Assembly (NCBI GenBank): GCA_009739215.1
Contig: VSJF01000007.1
Location: 62,001-126,000 of the forward strand
Source of the DNA: Floccularia luteovirens
Lineage: Eukaryota; Basidiomycota; Agaricomycetes; Agaricales; Squamanitaceae
Length of the DNA stretch: 64,000 nucleotides
Direction of reading: 5' to 3'
The notes below the pieces were generated by a model that searched no databases, was not told where the DNA came from, and saw nothing but the letters and a program-made list of their open reading frames with translations. Both the position numbers and the translations under genes were made by a program. This document shows, piece by piece, positions 36,777-48,700 of this stretch (position 1 is the stretch's first letter; each line of letters begins with the position of its first letter).

Positions 36777-38163
36777 TCAGGAAACGTCTTCCAGTACTTC
36801 GGGTGCAATAAGCAACGACTGCGGTGGCATCGAATTAACTACACTTGCGAGCTTATCTAACGCCTCCTGTGCATTTGGCCGAGATACAATATTGCTATGA
36901 GCCATTTCTTGCAAAATGTGGTCAATGAGGGGTATCCTTGACTACATACAGTTAGTCAAGGACTCGCGGAGTAGACTTAATGATTCATAACATACGCGGA
37001 AATCCGAAAAGCTTTTGCCAAGCTGCCAAACATCTGTCTTGAATGGATTACATGCTTCCCCAGTAGTCGTCTCGGGTGCTGGCGGCCTGGAATACATTGC
37101 TGGTTCTGGAATTGAGCCACCCAAGGGAAGTCCTCTGCATACACACTGATCTAAAGCGTATTCACTTGGGAACTCAATAGCCACTTCAAAGTCAATTAGA
37201 TAGACACGAGGTCGGCTGACGGGGACAGTCATAGTTCGCATGGATTCTGGGTGCCATTGAATCAGTAGGTTGTCCGGAATGCGTCCTAAAAACAGACATC
37301 AACTAAAGAAAAAGGAATGTCCTGGAGCTACTTACCCGATGAGCAATTTTCAATTCATGTATGAATGCAAGGCCCTTGATTTTTCGGGTCAAATATTGTT
37401 CATTCACCAGCAAAACCAAAACACACCTCTAAAGCCTGTAACACCATATCTATGATGTCTCCAACAGAATTCTTCACCCAAAAGCCGTATGCTTCATCTA
37501 CTTGGCCACCCACTCTGGGAAATAGTCCAAAGATGATATCTTGATATTGGAATTCGGCAAACATAGGGAGCGTATGATTATTACTGAGCAAGCTATTGGG
37601 CTGTTTTGCAATTCTTCTGAGGATATTGAGATGTTCGTGCCCATCATTTTTTTACAACAATAACCCGAACGGCAACATCATGGCCTTCGGATGTGCGAGC
37701 CATCCGAGTGAGAGCATTCTGTAATTAAAATTCATGGTCAGACCCTTACAACTACGAAATATATGGGAGAGAAGATCAACCAAGTAGTTGTAGCTAATCA
37801 TTTCTGACACACTTCCAACGCTCCCTTGCTCACCCCCCATCCCTCGGTGGGATGTGGCATATGAGAACCCACTAGCAAGTGGGAGACTCTTACCAGGGCT
37901 CCTGATCAGGCAACTAAAGGCTTGCGGCCATAGGGTGTACCCTCCATCTCGAAACACTTGGTCTAAGTATTGCCAAATTTGATCTTCTGCTTCAGGAGTA
38001 TTCCCGGGTATTCTCCAAGTGTCCAAATCATGAGGGAGCTGTTAAGTGAACAGAATTAGCTGCGTATTCAACGTCAATGAAACTACCAGTATACCGTATC
38101 CCGCGGATTCAGTTTGCAAACTGTCGGTGTTGTGAGTGCGAGTGGACTTGAGAACTTCGACAT
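36777..38163 (-). pseudogene. Kinase-like gene, right duplicate, frameshifted
   Basis: Begins at an ATG at 38163, with an intron before LPHDLDTWRIPG as in the 1-439 gene. It retains the whole family layout: LDQVFRDGGYTLWP, SYATSHRG, HTLPMFAEFQYQDIIFG, SVGDIIDMVLQALE, catalytic loop beginning ELKIAHR, LIDFEVA in place of the DFG motif, PAPETTTGEACNPFKTDVWQLG (the region after the activation loop) and a 3' exon ending at 36777. But two frame breaks are visible. One lies near 37745, where a base is missing relative to the left copy and a stop follows before the frame is regained near 37650. The other lies just after the intron in the catalytic loop (about 37270-37285), where DAF should continue to DN but the frame is off and meets TGA. 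It is probably not functional. Confidence 0.7.
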
Positions 38164-39142
38164 AGTCAATTAACGAGAAGATTCGACAGAACACTGTTCT
38201 GATACCACGCGACCGCGCAACTGTTTGTGGGACGTTCAGATTGTGTCAGTCAGATGTGGGCTCGACGCTCACATTTCGTGATACCAGTTTTGTTGAAATA
38301 ACAAGACATGGGCGAATCCCCGACAGTCATATGAGGGTGCGCCACATACATACGTAATATACTTAGGAACTTACTATTCCTTTCTAGTAATTAACATTTG
38401 TGTTTTAATGTTATCATCATATCAAAAGACATTCACCCTTCTTTTCTCCATCACCAACTACGTATAGTGTGGTTTTAGATACATAGTACTATAGTACTAA
38501 ACATTCACTCTCATCTTGGTACCTCACCCCTTCGACCACGCAAATGCTGGGAACACTCTATGTTCTTATTCACAAAACACATACTGACTACCTTGAATGG
38601 TTAGCGTGTCTGGTATCCAGATACTTGTCTTAATCTTACAAGTCGACATTCAATTCAGTCATTATACGTATTCTTACTCTGATTTGCTCTGATTTGTTGA
38701 ATTCACGGCATGGAAACTCGGATTTCAGTCTAAGATTTCAACGATTTCAACTTGAAAGTAAGTTCTATCAAGCTCTTAACCACTTTCTCGATTAAGAGTC
38801 ACATGGGCCATTGTTCGTGCCAGTGCATGTTGAGAACCTCCAAGAAATCCCTAGGAAAGCACTTCAAGTTTCTCTAAACAAACAAAACAACCCCCCTTCT
38901 TCAACGTGGGCAGAGGACCGCACTATCCCTAGACAACAAGCCCTACCTAGCATCTGATTCTTGCTTGCTCATTATCGCGAAATAGTATAACAACTTGGGT
39001 GGTAATCAATCACTTTATAACGCTACAAAAATAAAAATCTGACTACTCCACTTCTTAGCCCTTGCTTATTTACATACTCACAAATTATATCTTGCAACCG
39101 GCCTTCTTCAAATCTTGGATATCGTACAACTGTAACCCAAAA
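38164..39142. other. Noncoding part of the duplicated unit, right copy
   Basis: Counterpart of about 33490-34407 with small insertions. Nothing gene-like seen. Confidence 0.5.
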
Positions 39143-40402
39143 TCACGGAGTTTCTTGAGGGAGAGCTACGAGCTTCTCTCCAGAAACTTTGTTATCTTCC
39201 ATGAGTTTCAGGCCTCCCATAATACCCTCGAGTCCACCTTTGAGAGTGATAACTTTATTGGGCTTAATTTTTTTGACATCAATTATCGCCCTATTAACAC
39301 AGATGAAAAACATACTTTTATAACACCCCTCTCCACCCATTTCTCAAGGTTGCTATACATACCCTCTAGAAGCAGTTGATTCTCCGGCAAGCCCAAGATC
39401 CCCACGGCATGTGTCAGAGACTTTCCTGCTTCCAGTTCCACGCTTTGATCTTTAGCCCAGACGGTCACTAATGCACCACCTTGGGCGAGTACACCATAGG
39501 CAAATCTTTGTGTATCTGCCAGGGAGATCGCGTCCAGAGCGTGTTTTATAGGTTCAGTGGTGATCTTTTTGATTTGCTCGGTGATTGCCTCTGAGGAAAG
39601 GTTGCGGTCAATAACGTGGGTTGCGCCAACACTTTTGACCAAAGTCTCGTGTTTGATAGAAGAGGTCGTTATGATAGGAGAGAATCCGGAAAGCTTGGCT
39701 AATTGGATGGCTTATTTTTCGAGAAGGTTGGCATGCTTCGTGGTTCGCAGAATAAACGTATTTACCAAATTGTCCCACTGAACTAGATCCGCCAAGAATT
39801 AATATTGGTTGATTCGAATACTTTCCGACACCCGATTCATCAACTGGAGGTGTGAGTCCAATACCATATGGGGCCTTATTGTAAAGCCCAACATAGCAAA
39901 CTGTTAGTGCGACAGGTATGGTGGAGGCTTCTTCGTATGACAAAGATGATGGGACCTTTAGAAAGAAGTGATGAGTGATATTCTCCTGAGAATACCGATG
40001 ACTAAAAGCCCGAGACCTTTGCTGTCGATTTATAATTTGTGAGGGTAAACTGCTGGAAACCAGCCCTATCATTGGCAAAAGTCCCCTGACAAAAGCTAGT
40101 CATGAAGACGATTCAGCCCAAATCTTCAAACGAGGAGTAAAAACGACTGACACCCGATCTCCTTTGGAGAACCCAGTCACCCCTTCTCCAATCTCTTCGA
40201 CTTGGCCTGCAATATCAGTTCCAAGAATGGCAGGATAGTTCTCGGCAAATATGCCATATTTCTGAATCTTCCAGTACACAGGGTTCATTGCTGTAGCTAT
40301 AACTTTGACCAAGAGTTGGCCTGGACCGGGTTTGTATATTTCAGTCGTTGCGACATAAAACTTGCCATTGAACTTTTGGTCGAGGAATAGTGCTTTCTGC
40401 AT
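39143..40402 (-). CDS. Quinone-oxidoreductase-like MDR enzyme, right copy
   Basis: Paralogue of the gene at 34408-35673 with the same exon plan. The start ATG at 40402 gives MQKALFLDQKFNGKFYVATTEIY; the GroES-like part has ILGTDIAGQVEEIGEGV, the cofactor domain has ILILGGSSSVGQFG, and the C-terminal exon ends VALPQETP at 39145-39143. Differences from the left copy include VW for VL before AKDQSVELEAG and SLTHAVG for SMTAALG. The exon joined after the glycine-rich loop now uses an AATAAG acceptor where the left copy has a CTACCTAG. A one-base difference near 40131 lies in an intron and does no harm. It appears intact, so two similar enzymes may be made. Substrate unknown. Confidence 0.8.
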
Positions 40403-40785
40403 GATTGAATTAGCTGTTCAGCGAGTGAGAGTTTTTTGACCTGCAGTGGGAATGAAAGTTGGCTTGATATAAGTTCTGGACAAGAGTCGGATATATTGAT
40501 AGGCCACCCATGACGATAAGATCACCTAATAATGACCATTTTACGACATTTTGTATACAAAGAGACAATGTCGCTATCAGATTCCGAACTATAATGTTTT
40601 GTCATCACCTTCATTGCTGCGCAAAGACACTCGGCAAGTGGAGTAGTTAGTGACATTTCCCAGTGGGATCCGGTGTGCGTGACACGCCGGTCACTTGACG
40701 AGATGCCGAGTTGTCAACTTTTTTTAGTAGTTTCTGGACACTAAACAGAGTCCTCATTTCCACAAATCGTTCTCAACGCCAACGC
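40403..40785. promoter_or_regulatory. Divergent promoter region between MDR enzyme and UPF0014 gene
   Basis: About 380 bases separating two head-to-head genes. It is conserved with 35674-36049 apart from indels, so both oxidoreductase copies probably kept similar upstream sequence. No defined element was recognised. Confidence 0.4.
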
Positions 40786-42095
40786 ATGGACGCTCCTGTC
40801 AATGAGGGCGGGCCACAGCTTACTTGGTCAAATGTCGCTATCTCCTTGTCTTTCATTCTATTCGACATTGGTGTTTCAAGCGTCTTCCGCCTTGGAATCG
40901 GTTTATCGCTCCTGATAGCAGCCTTGCGATGTATTGGCCAACTAGCTGTCGTTGCGACTCTTTTGCAAAGAGTTTTCGAGACTGAGAATCCTTGGTTGGT
41001 TGCAGCGATAGCTTGTAAGTTTATATCTTTCCGATCCGATCCGTGAAACTTTTTAAGTACTAGTATTATTCACTGTAAGCTAATATGTAACATCAGTCAT
41101 TTTGAACTTTTTAGGAACTTTCGAAACAGGTCAGTCAAATCCATTTTGAGGTCTGCGATTGCGCATATAGTCTGTCCTGAACCATTGTTGTAGTCATTAA
41201 CAAATCATCGCGTCGATTCCGTCACATGGTTCGTATCTACTCTTCAGGTCCAATCTTTTTGTTGCTAAACACATATTTCAGTTTCCTGCTGTCCTTATTG
41301 GCATGCTTACTTCAACGATTCCCGTATCGATTATTGGAACACAATTCTCCATGGATGTAGAGCCATTCTGGAAACCAATACAGTTTAGTCCGTATTTAAC
41401 GATCATCTCCTATCTACGTTAATGCTGAATACACTCAAAAGTACCCATTGTCGGTATGCTATGTGGGGCAACTATATCTGGTATAGTCGTCGCGATCGGA
41501 TTTATCTTGAAAGAGTTTCAGTATGTTTTCGTTGAACTAATAGTCTACATAAATCAAATCATCCATATAGGGAAAACCGTGACAAAATCGAGGTGTACCT
41601 TGCTTTTGGTGCTTCACGCATGGAAGCAAGTAAACCCGTTATCATCGAAGCCCTTAGACTTGCCCTAACTCCTCCAATAAACAACATGAGGTATAAACAG
41701 ATTTATTTAATACAAGTCTTACAGATATCTTTGACATCTGTCCACTTAGCGTTCTCGGAATCATCGCAATCCCTGGAATGATGACTGGTGCTATTCTTGG
41801 TGGATCTTCAGTACAACAAGCTGCCAAACTGCAGATGATCATTATGTTTATGATATGCGCAAGCACCGTGCTTGCATCAATCACTATTACATTCACTGCT
41901 GTGTTTGTTACGATTGATAGGGAACACAGGATTCGAGCTGATAGGATCGATGAGGGGCCCCATCCACTTTGGAAACTGAAGACGTGGAACATTCGAAATA
42001 TATTCAGTCCAATTACGAAGATATTCAAATTTACCAGGCAAAAGCTATGGTCCCCGAAAAGCAGTGCAGCGGAGAGGCAACCACTCATCGGATGA
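40786..42095 (+). CDS. UPF0014 family multi-pass membrane protein (FetB/STAR2-like permease)
   Basis: A permease-type membrane protein related to bacterial FetB (YbbM) and plant STAR2/ALS3, which act with ABC ATPases in metal export or tolerance. Substrate here is inferred only. The start ATG at 40786 opens MDAPVNEGGPQLTW. Exons join in phase: LVAAIA to FILNFLGTFET, INKSSRRFRHM, FPAVLIGMLTSTIPVSIIG, FSMDVEPFWKP, VGMLCGATISGIVVAIGFILKE, EVYLAFGASRMEASKPVIIEALRLALTP, then VLGIIAIPGMMTGAILGGSS and AAKLQMIIMFMICAS. The two glycine-rich stretches and the E-Y-L-x-x-G-A-S cytosolic helix are family hallmarks. A basic tail ends ERQPLIG at TGA 42093-42095. About 310 residues, about seven helices. Appears intact. 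No partner ATPase gene is adjacent. Confidence 0.87.
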
Positions 42096-44167
42096 CAGTC
42101 CACGGAGAACAGAATTCTATTTTCTATTTAGAATATCGAATCTTACACGAAAAGTAGGGTCAAATTATAATGGTAACGTCTGTAAAACTGTCAAAAACGT
42201 TTTTGTAAACCCGCTAGGACAATCGGGATATCCGATCAAAGCATTTTGTATAAAGCTTTTGTACATATCATTCTTGAAAGGTGCCGCAGCATATATTCGG
42301 GGTCAACGGCACTTGTGCATGTGCGCTTGAATCGGACGGAATGCATTCTAGCTAAGGGTTCTGATCCTGAATCTCCTCGCGTCGCGGGTTCCAAATTCAA
42401 CACAAAGGAGAACAAAAAACGGGTACGATATTTACAGAAAAGCAAGGTATGAATAGGGGGAAACACAAGTCAATATTTGGTGGTCCTAATTTTAGCGAGT
42501 CAGTATACGAATAATAGCAACTGCGAGGTAAGTTAAAAGGGGTATACTAGTATACTTGTTTGATTGTAATTGTTGCCTATGCGAGAAGTTCTTGTGGGTA
42601 AGATAGCTCGAAGCGATGTGAATTGCCGAGGAAATACGTAGTGGCAGTGTGAACGAATGTTGAAAGTGTACTTTATCTTTATATATTTATAATGCAGAGA
42701 CGGAGGGGTTCATAAATAGAGGCGTCTTTTCAAAATGCCCAAACATAGCCAACATGATAGGACTCGTGAATAGTTTAGTTAAATTCATGTACAAGGTTGT
42801 GTATGCAACGTGTGAGGAGCAGTATTATAACACTGCCTTCGGCTGGATGAATTTGAAGTCTGGGGGACAAACTGGGGTAGAAGAGGGTATGAAGTCCTGT
42901 TCCTGTGGCACATGCACACGCGCTTGTCTTTATTACTCGAATTGTGATGTTTTTTTTTGGTAGCGCTGGGGAAATAAGTGTGATCTACCAATACTACCAT
43001 GACACGCTAAGGGTGATATAAATCTGAGTGTGTCTTTGCGGGGATTTTATTGAACCTATCGCTTATGCCCCACAAGGGAAAACTAGCTATTACATATGTC
43101 ATATGGAACATCAGATGCGCTTGCAGGGGGCACCAATATACTTTGCATAACCAATTGTTTACCCTACCCAATCATAACTTCAACCTATGCTCCAACAAGT
43201 CAGTAGTCAGTAGTATCGAGATATGTGCGGAACCCAGTGTTGTGGCATGAATTATAGTGATCCTGCATGCCAACGTTTCACCATGGCAAGGTATCTTTAG
43301 AGAACACTAAAGGAATATCAATATCGTCGAAGTTTACTAATTTAAAAATAAAATCTGTCAGTTTGTCCTCCGAGGATGAGTTTGCAGAAAAAAAGTGATT
43401 TTCCAAACTGTCTTTCAGATCTCAGGTTCGACTGGGGTGCGTCTTGAAGTCTGATTTTCTCAAATTGGTAGAATGGATCTCAAGAAGTTCCATTCATTCC
43501 AGTACAGTTACAGATTAACTTTTGGGATCAAACCCTCCATATATCATACGTACGTTGTTGTTTTAGAATGAACGGTGCTAGGAGGTCAGGGAAGTCAAAT
43601 GATCGATCTGAAAAGAAAGAAATTGTTACTCACTATTGCCGCTTTCTCGCCATGGGGTTGTTTATGATCGTGATATCTGCAACATCAACTTGATCAAAAC
43701 TCCGAGGGTACGTGAGTTGAATGTTGAGCTGTCATCTCAGGTAGAAACATGCTGTAATCTTCATGCGCTGGGGAAATAGATTATAGATCTGGCAATGCGA
43801 AAAAAATAAACAATGTTTGTCTACAAAGGCACTGTGAATAGTTTGGGAATGACAATTACTACCAAGTTTCAAGTCTCCCCATGGATTTTCAAGTCCGAGG
43901 GCTATTAATTTTAACTGTGGTGATTGACATGAATTATAGTCAGAACATTTATGTAGAGCAGTGTGCACATGATAGACATTACGAAAAGAAAATGAACATA
44001 TGATATATTGACATATGAAGAATAACGAATATGAATGCAAGTAAGTCGTGAAAAGTAAAGGCAACGACCGTGTGACATCTCCCTTACACTGGTGACAATT
44101 TACGCTCCCTTTGAAATATTTGTATCAGTAAGTAGAAAAGCGTGAGATTTGACTGGTATAAAAGCGC
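42096..44167. other. Gene-free stretch of about 2 kb
   Basis: 3' flank of the UPF0014 gene and 3' flank of the SLATT gene. Short frames only. A stretch near 42330-42410 was checked as a tRNA because of a GGTTCCAAATTC-like T-loop, but no stems fit. Confidence 0.4.
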
Positions 44168-45162
44168 CTACCCATTCGCATTCCCTAGCAGTTCCTCAAA
44201 CCGGGTACGAAGCCTCTCCAGACGTTGGTCATACTCATTAGTAAGTATATGTCCATAATCCAACTGGAATGCTTGACAATCTCGTATAAAATGCTCCAGA
44301 TCTTTCACACGGGTGATAGACAACTCGGGCTCATTTGATCCTCGGGCACGAGCAAGGTAAGAAGCAACGAGCGTTGCAAGACCACCTGGATTTTTTTTTG
44401 AAAGAGGGTCAATATCAGTAGTAGGTTCGAAGGAGAAATTTTTTGGATCATACCTAGGATGGTAGTTTGTACAGCAGTCTTAAAACACTGTCAGCGATAA
44501 ACAAAAGGATATACTCTGAGTACATACTTGTTTTCCCGTAGTTGCCACTGCTGATAATCCAGTAGTCAACGATCCCAACAGAACTTGCAGCCCAATTGCG
44601 ATATTCAAGGCAAGTCCAGTGGCTTGCGCCTTCGTGGCATACTTGTTCTTTTCTAGGATCGCGATATCAAGGGTTGGTTGTAGACGCTCTCCAACGGTGT
44701 GACGTCGCGTTAACTGTAAAAGTTTATTTATACTAGCGCCGTATGCAGGTTAGTGAAGATTATTACCTTGTCATCTTGAACTGGTACAATCCAATCAATA
44801 CCCGACCTTCGCGCTGTGGGGGATAGATGATGACTATCAACAGTCCTCGACCTGAACACTCCACCATCTCCTACTAGACGCGCCGGTGGTAAAGCGGGCA
44901 ACGGATTCGCTGCCCCCAATCCATGATTATCCCCCCAAGAGAGTGTATCTGAATCCTCCAACTTTTCCATTGATGGGGAAGTTGGATTTGTAGTTCTGGG
45001 CCGTTGCTCGATTGGATTAGCATCGGAACGAATGACATTAGGTGGGTTGGTGGCGGGTCTGGTATCTTGAGCCTGAGCTGGAGTAGATGTGGGTTGACCT
45101 TGACCTTGACCTCCTTGAGCGAGAGGTTGGGATGTGACGTTGTCGGTTGTCGGATTCATCAT
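44168..45162 (-). CDS. Fungal SLATT-domain (SMODS/SLOG-associating 2TM effector) protein
   Basis: A predicted two-helix membrane protein. The start ATG at 45162 opens MMNPTTDNVTSQPL and a 130-residue disordered N-terminus rich in Gln, Pro and Thr. Three introns keep phase: after VQDDK to LTRRHTVGERLQP, after TTGKQ to TAVQTTIL, and inside LG to GLATLVASYL. The domain has helix 1 in KAQATGLALNIAIGLQVLLG with SLTTGLSAVATTG, helix 2 in ILGGLATLVASYLARARGS, and then a charged helical tail (PELSITRVKDLEHFIRDCQ, LRTRFEELLG), stop at 44170-44168. This order matches the fungal SLATT family. Bacterial SLATT proteins serve as membrane effectors in nucleotide-signalling defence systems; a role in fungal cell death or immunity is inference. 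About 265 residues. Confidence 0.75.
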
Positions 45163-45320
45163 GCAGCGTTATCCAACTCTGACTCTGATACCAGATGGTT
45201 TATTGGGGGGGACACGGGAGAGATAGATTGATTCGGCCGCACATTCATATGATTGAAAAAAAAAAGTAATATAGTGCAATGATCTCAATTGAATCCTTCC
45301 ATTAGACCTGTCAAACAAAA

Positions 45321-45627
45321 ATGTTCGGTAAGAAGCCTCCCACAGCTGTAGATGGTAATATGTCGAGTTTAGAGGGAGCTTTACTCACGGATACAAAGAG
45401 CTACCAATCGGAAAGTACAATGAAATTCCACGCCAGTGATATCTACGCATGGTCACGTTGTGATAGAAGTTGATGTTTTTCCGCGACAGACACATCGCCG
45501 GAGGTCCATATTAGGCTTTTTCACTGTAACAACTCAATATGTTATTACTACCATCACTCACAGGACATTTTTCGGCTTCGATTCACCGTTTCAAAAGGCA
45601 ATTGATAGACTTATTCCATCCAATTAA
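45321..45627 (+). CDS. Small predicted membrane protein, about 71 residues
   Basis: A three-exon model: ATG at 45321 in an A-rich context, donor GTAAGA after seven bases and acceptor TTTAG (intron 45 bases); exon 2 encodes GALLTDTKSYQSESTMKFHA and SDIYAWSRCDR; a second intron of about 45 bases leads to FFTVTTQYVITTITHRTFFG, and the frame ends PFQKAIDRLIPSN at TAA 45625-45627. Both joins keep phase. The C-terminal half has one apolar, Thr-rich stretch that could be a membrane helix, as in small organelle or ER subunits. I do not recognise the family. It sits between the divergent SLATT gene (about 160 bases) and the convergent 3' end of XRN1 (about 120 bases), the compact spacing expected of a real gene. 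Confidence 0.4.
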
Positions 45628-45748
45628 GGTTACATGAGATTTTGCAAATTTATAACAGGTGACAACTGGAACATGTGAAACAACAATCCCTGTATGCACC
45701 AACAACAAATGCAGGTACGTTCGTCCAAGTTGTATAAGCTAGAAACTA

Positions 45749-48700
45749 TCAAGACGGCATAGGTGTAGCAAATCCTCTACCCCTGCCGCGCCCTCGACCA
45801 AAATTCTCTAGACCATAACGTCCACGTTCAGGGTTGAATCCTCTACCACGAGGAACGTAACCGCCCCTGCCTCTTGCAAAACCACGTCCTACCGACGGGG
45901 TATCTGGAGCTGGGTGAGCTCCATTAGCACGAACAACAGGCGGACTTGTAGGCGAAGTCGGTGGATGACTTGAACCTCGTCCATTCACGAAACCGCCTCC
46001 CCGCACACCACGGTTTGGATTTGACATAATGTGAACATGAGATCCATGACTTGGCAAAAGTCAGCATAAAGTCTTGGATATGTAAAATGAAATGTACCTG
46101 TTTTGTGGTGCAGGACGAAAACCAGCTGCAGAATTCTGACCAGGGGCTGGCCTAACAGCAGGATGCGGTCCGAATGAGGGTCTGAACGGTGTTGTAATAG
46201 GTGGAGGTGGTGGAGCTTTAGGATTGGTTGATGTGACAAATTGAGGGTTTGATAGATTCAAACATGTATTGAATTCAACGCTGGAACCCCGATATTGCGA
46301 ACACCTAGAACAATTGTCAGTTTTCCGCCTGGGCTGTTGCCTGACAAGGTGGTAGGGAATTCTCACCGATCTCCTAATGTCACTCCAGACATGAATGGTA
46401 CATCCCAAACCACATCCATAGATTTCGCATTTAAACCAATGACGACACCTTTAACAGACAGTGGAACACCTCCTGAGTCTTGTACCATTGTAACCCGATC
46501 ACCAAGCGAAAAACGCTGGTTCTGAAGTCGATATATAGCGTGCGCAGGCTTCAAAACTGCTTGTCGAGGAATACCCTTTACAATTGCTCTCTTGAATTGT
46601 GTGGATGATTTACTCTGTGTAAACTCATCCGCCAATTTCTCGATCTGAGAGACTGTATCCTGACGCCGAGAAGATTAACATGAGTAATTAAACTGACGAT
46701 ATAAACCATACCTTTGTTAATTGGTCACAGAACAACGAAACCGGTTCCATATCTCGGATGCCTTTGGTCTTTAACCACCGCTTTACTTCTGCCATCCTTG
46801 TTTCCGGATCAGAGCCGGCGAGTACTTCAGAAGCTTTGGCCATAGCTAGGCAAGACTTTGAGTAAAAATAATTGGGACGGACTAACCAGAAAGCTTACCA
46901 TCTCCTGTGCTATCCAGTGAACGGAATATATCAGGAAATTCAGTCTACAGGTAACCACAATGATCAGCAGAGAGCCAGGATGCAAGATGGTAAGTGATCT
47001 TACTTTATATTCCTTAACAAGAGCAATGGCTTTTTCGCTATACTCCCAGTATCGACCATCCTTACGAGTGTAATCAATAACTTTCAACGCCTTGGCTTCA
47101 AATTTCAAGCTAAGACCAAGGTTGGTTTTCTGATGGTCAGCATTAACAACCATAAAACTTGACGTGATCTTGGACAAGGCACGGCCCGAAATTCCGATCA
47201 TTTCTGCAGCTTTGAAAGATGGGTAGTAACGACCAGCTTTGCGGTTGTCAACGATTGTCTTGAACCTGTCATTCTCCAACTTTTCCGCGGGAACGAACTG
47301 TTGGGGATATTTTAAGAATCAAACAAGTGTTAGGTCTTTGTGAACAACATACAGCCAAGACTACAGATAATGTGGTTTCTGTAGTCTGCGATACTTTTGC
47401 AGGCACGCCATAAGCGTGTTCACCAAGGAAAAAGATGTTGCTTCCTTCAGGGAATTCCTCCGCTAAAGGTGGTGCTTCGCGTTCCAGGAATCGTGGGTCC
47501 TCTGATGCAACTTCTGACAAGCACATCTGTACAGCCTGTTCAACTTCTTTATCTGCACCTTCGTAATCCTTTACGAAAGCGCCAGTTTCTAGACGCTTTA
47601 GACCTTGGGGGAAGATGAGCATCTCAGATTTGATATATAGAAGGTGGCTTACCTTTCAATGGTCTCACATGCAGAAGCATATTCACATCCCCTGTCAGTA
47701 CTCCAAACCTCTTCGAGTATAACTGGTCTATCCGATCAGCTTTCATCTTCCAGTGACCCAATGCCTGGTGCGAATGAGGGTTCGATACCACTTTCTCTGG
47801 CGACCCGGGTGTAACATTCATTTTCTCATACTTGAATAGAGAGTCCGAAACCGCAACCACCAAGCCTTCTTGCAAGAATGGCCAGCCCATGAATATTCGC
47901 TTACCAATCATATCTCTAGCAATGGATTCCGATTTTTCATTCTCGTACGGGTTTTCAATGTGGACGACCATAGACTTATTGCGACTCTCTGATCCGTGCA
48001 CATTGACATGATGGTAGCCAAGTTGGGCAGTATGAGGAAGAGTCTTGAGAGATGGGAAACCAGCCAGAGCCTCCGCGCCAAGGAAGACTCCATCGCATAA
48101 TCCTGGAACAAGGTGTAGCCCATCGAGGGTTGGAAGATCAAACGGCTCCATGATGCAAGTGCATCGGTATATGGGAGGGAAGAATCCAGGCAACGAAGAA
48201 GGGTATAGTATAGGCTCTCCAGGATTGAAGCTAAACTTTGAACTAGTACCCCATTGATTCCTCCGCTTCTCTTCTGCAGTAAGAAGATGTTCCCGAGCTT
48301 AATCGCCAATCATTAGTCACATATATACAAGATATACTAAAATCAGCATACCAGCCATCGCTTTAAGAAGTCGTTTTTCGTCTATGAATGGAATTTTCAC
48401 AATTGCTTCCCAATCTTGTTTCTTCCCGTTCAAATCTTGCTCAAACTCTAATGGATAGAAATCCAAAATCGGTGAACTTGGGTCATACATCAGATCCTGG
48501 ATAACAGCTCAGATAAATTTTTAACAATGAAAAGAGAGAAGGGACGAACCTGATATGCTCGAGGGATGTGATCCTTGCTAGCCAATGGCAAGACCCCCAT
48601 TAGTTGTTCAAAGGGCTTGAAAGGGGTGCCAAGTTTAAAATCGAAAGTCATTTTGTCAACTCCTTGTAAATCTTTAGATGTTCAATGAATCAGACATGGC

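Larger units (their letters stand above)
36710..40992. repeat. Right copy of tandem segmental duplication
   Basis: Direct-orientation partner of about 32250-36256. It keeps the kinase exon missing on the left and continues into a full UPF0014 gene, so it is closer to the ancestral arrangement. Confidence 0.85.

Noticed and set aside
42330..42410. tRNA-like T-loop and A-box-like words
   Set aside because: The stems needed for acceptor and T arms do not pair.
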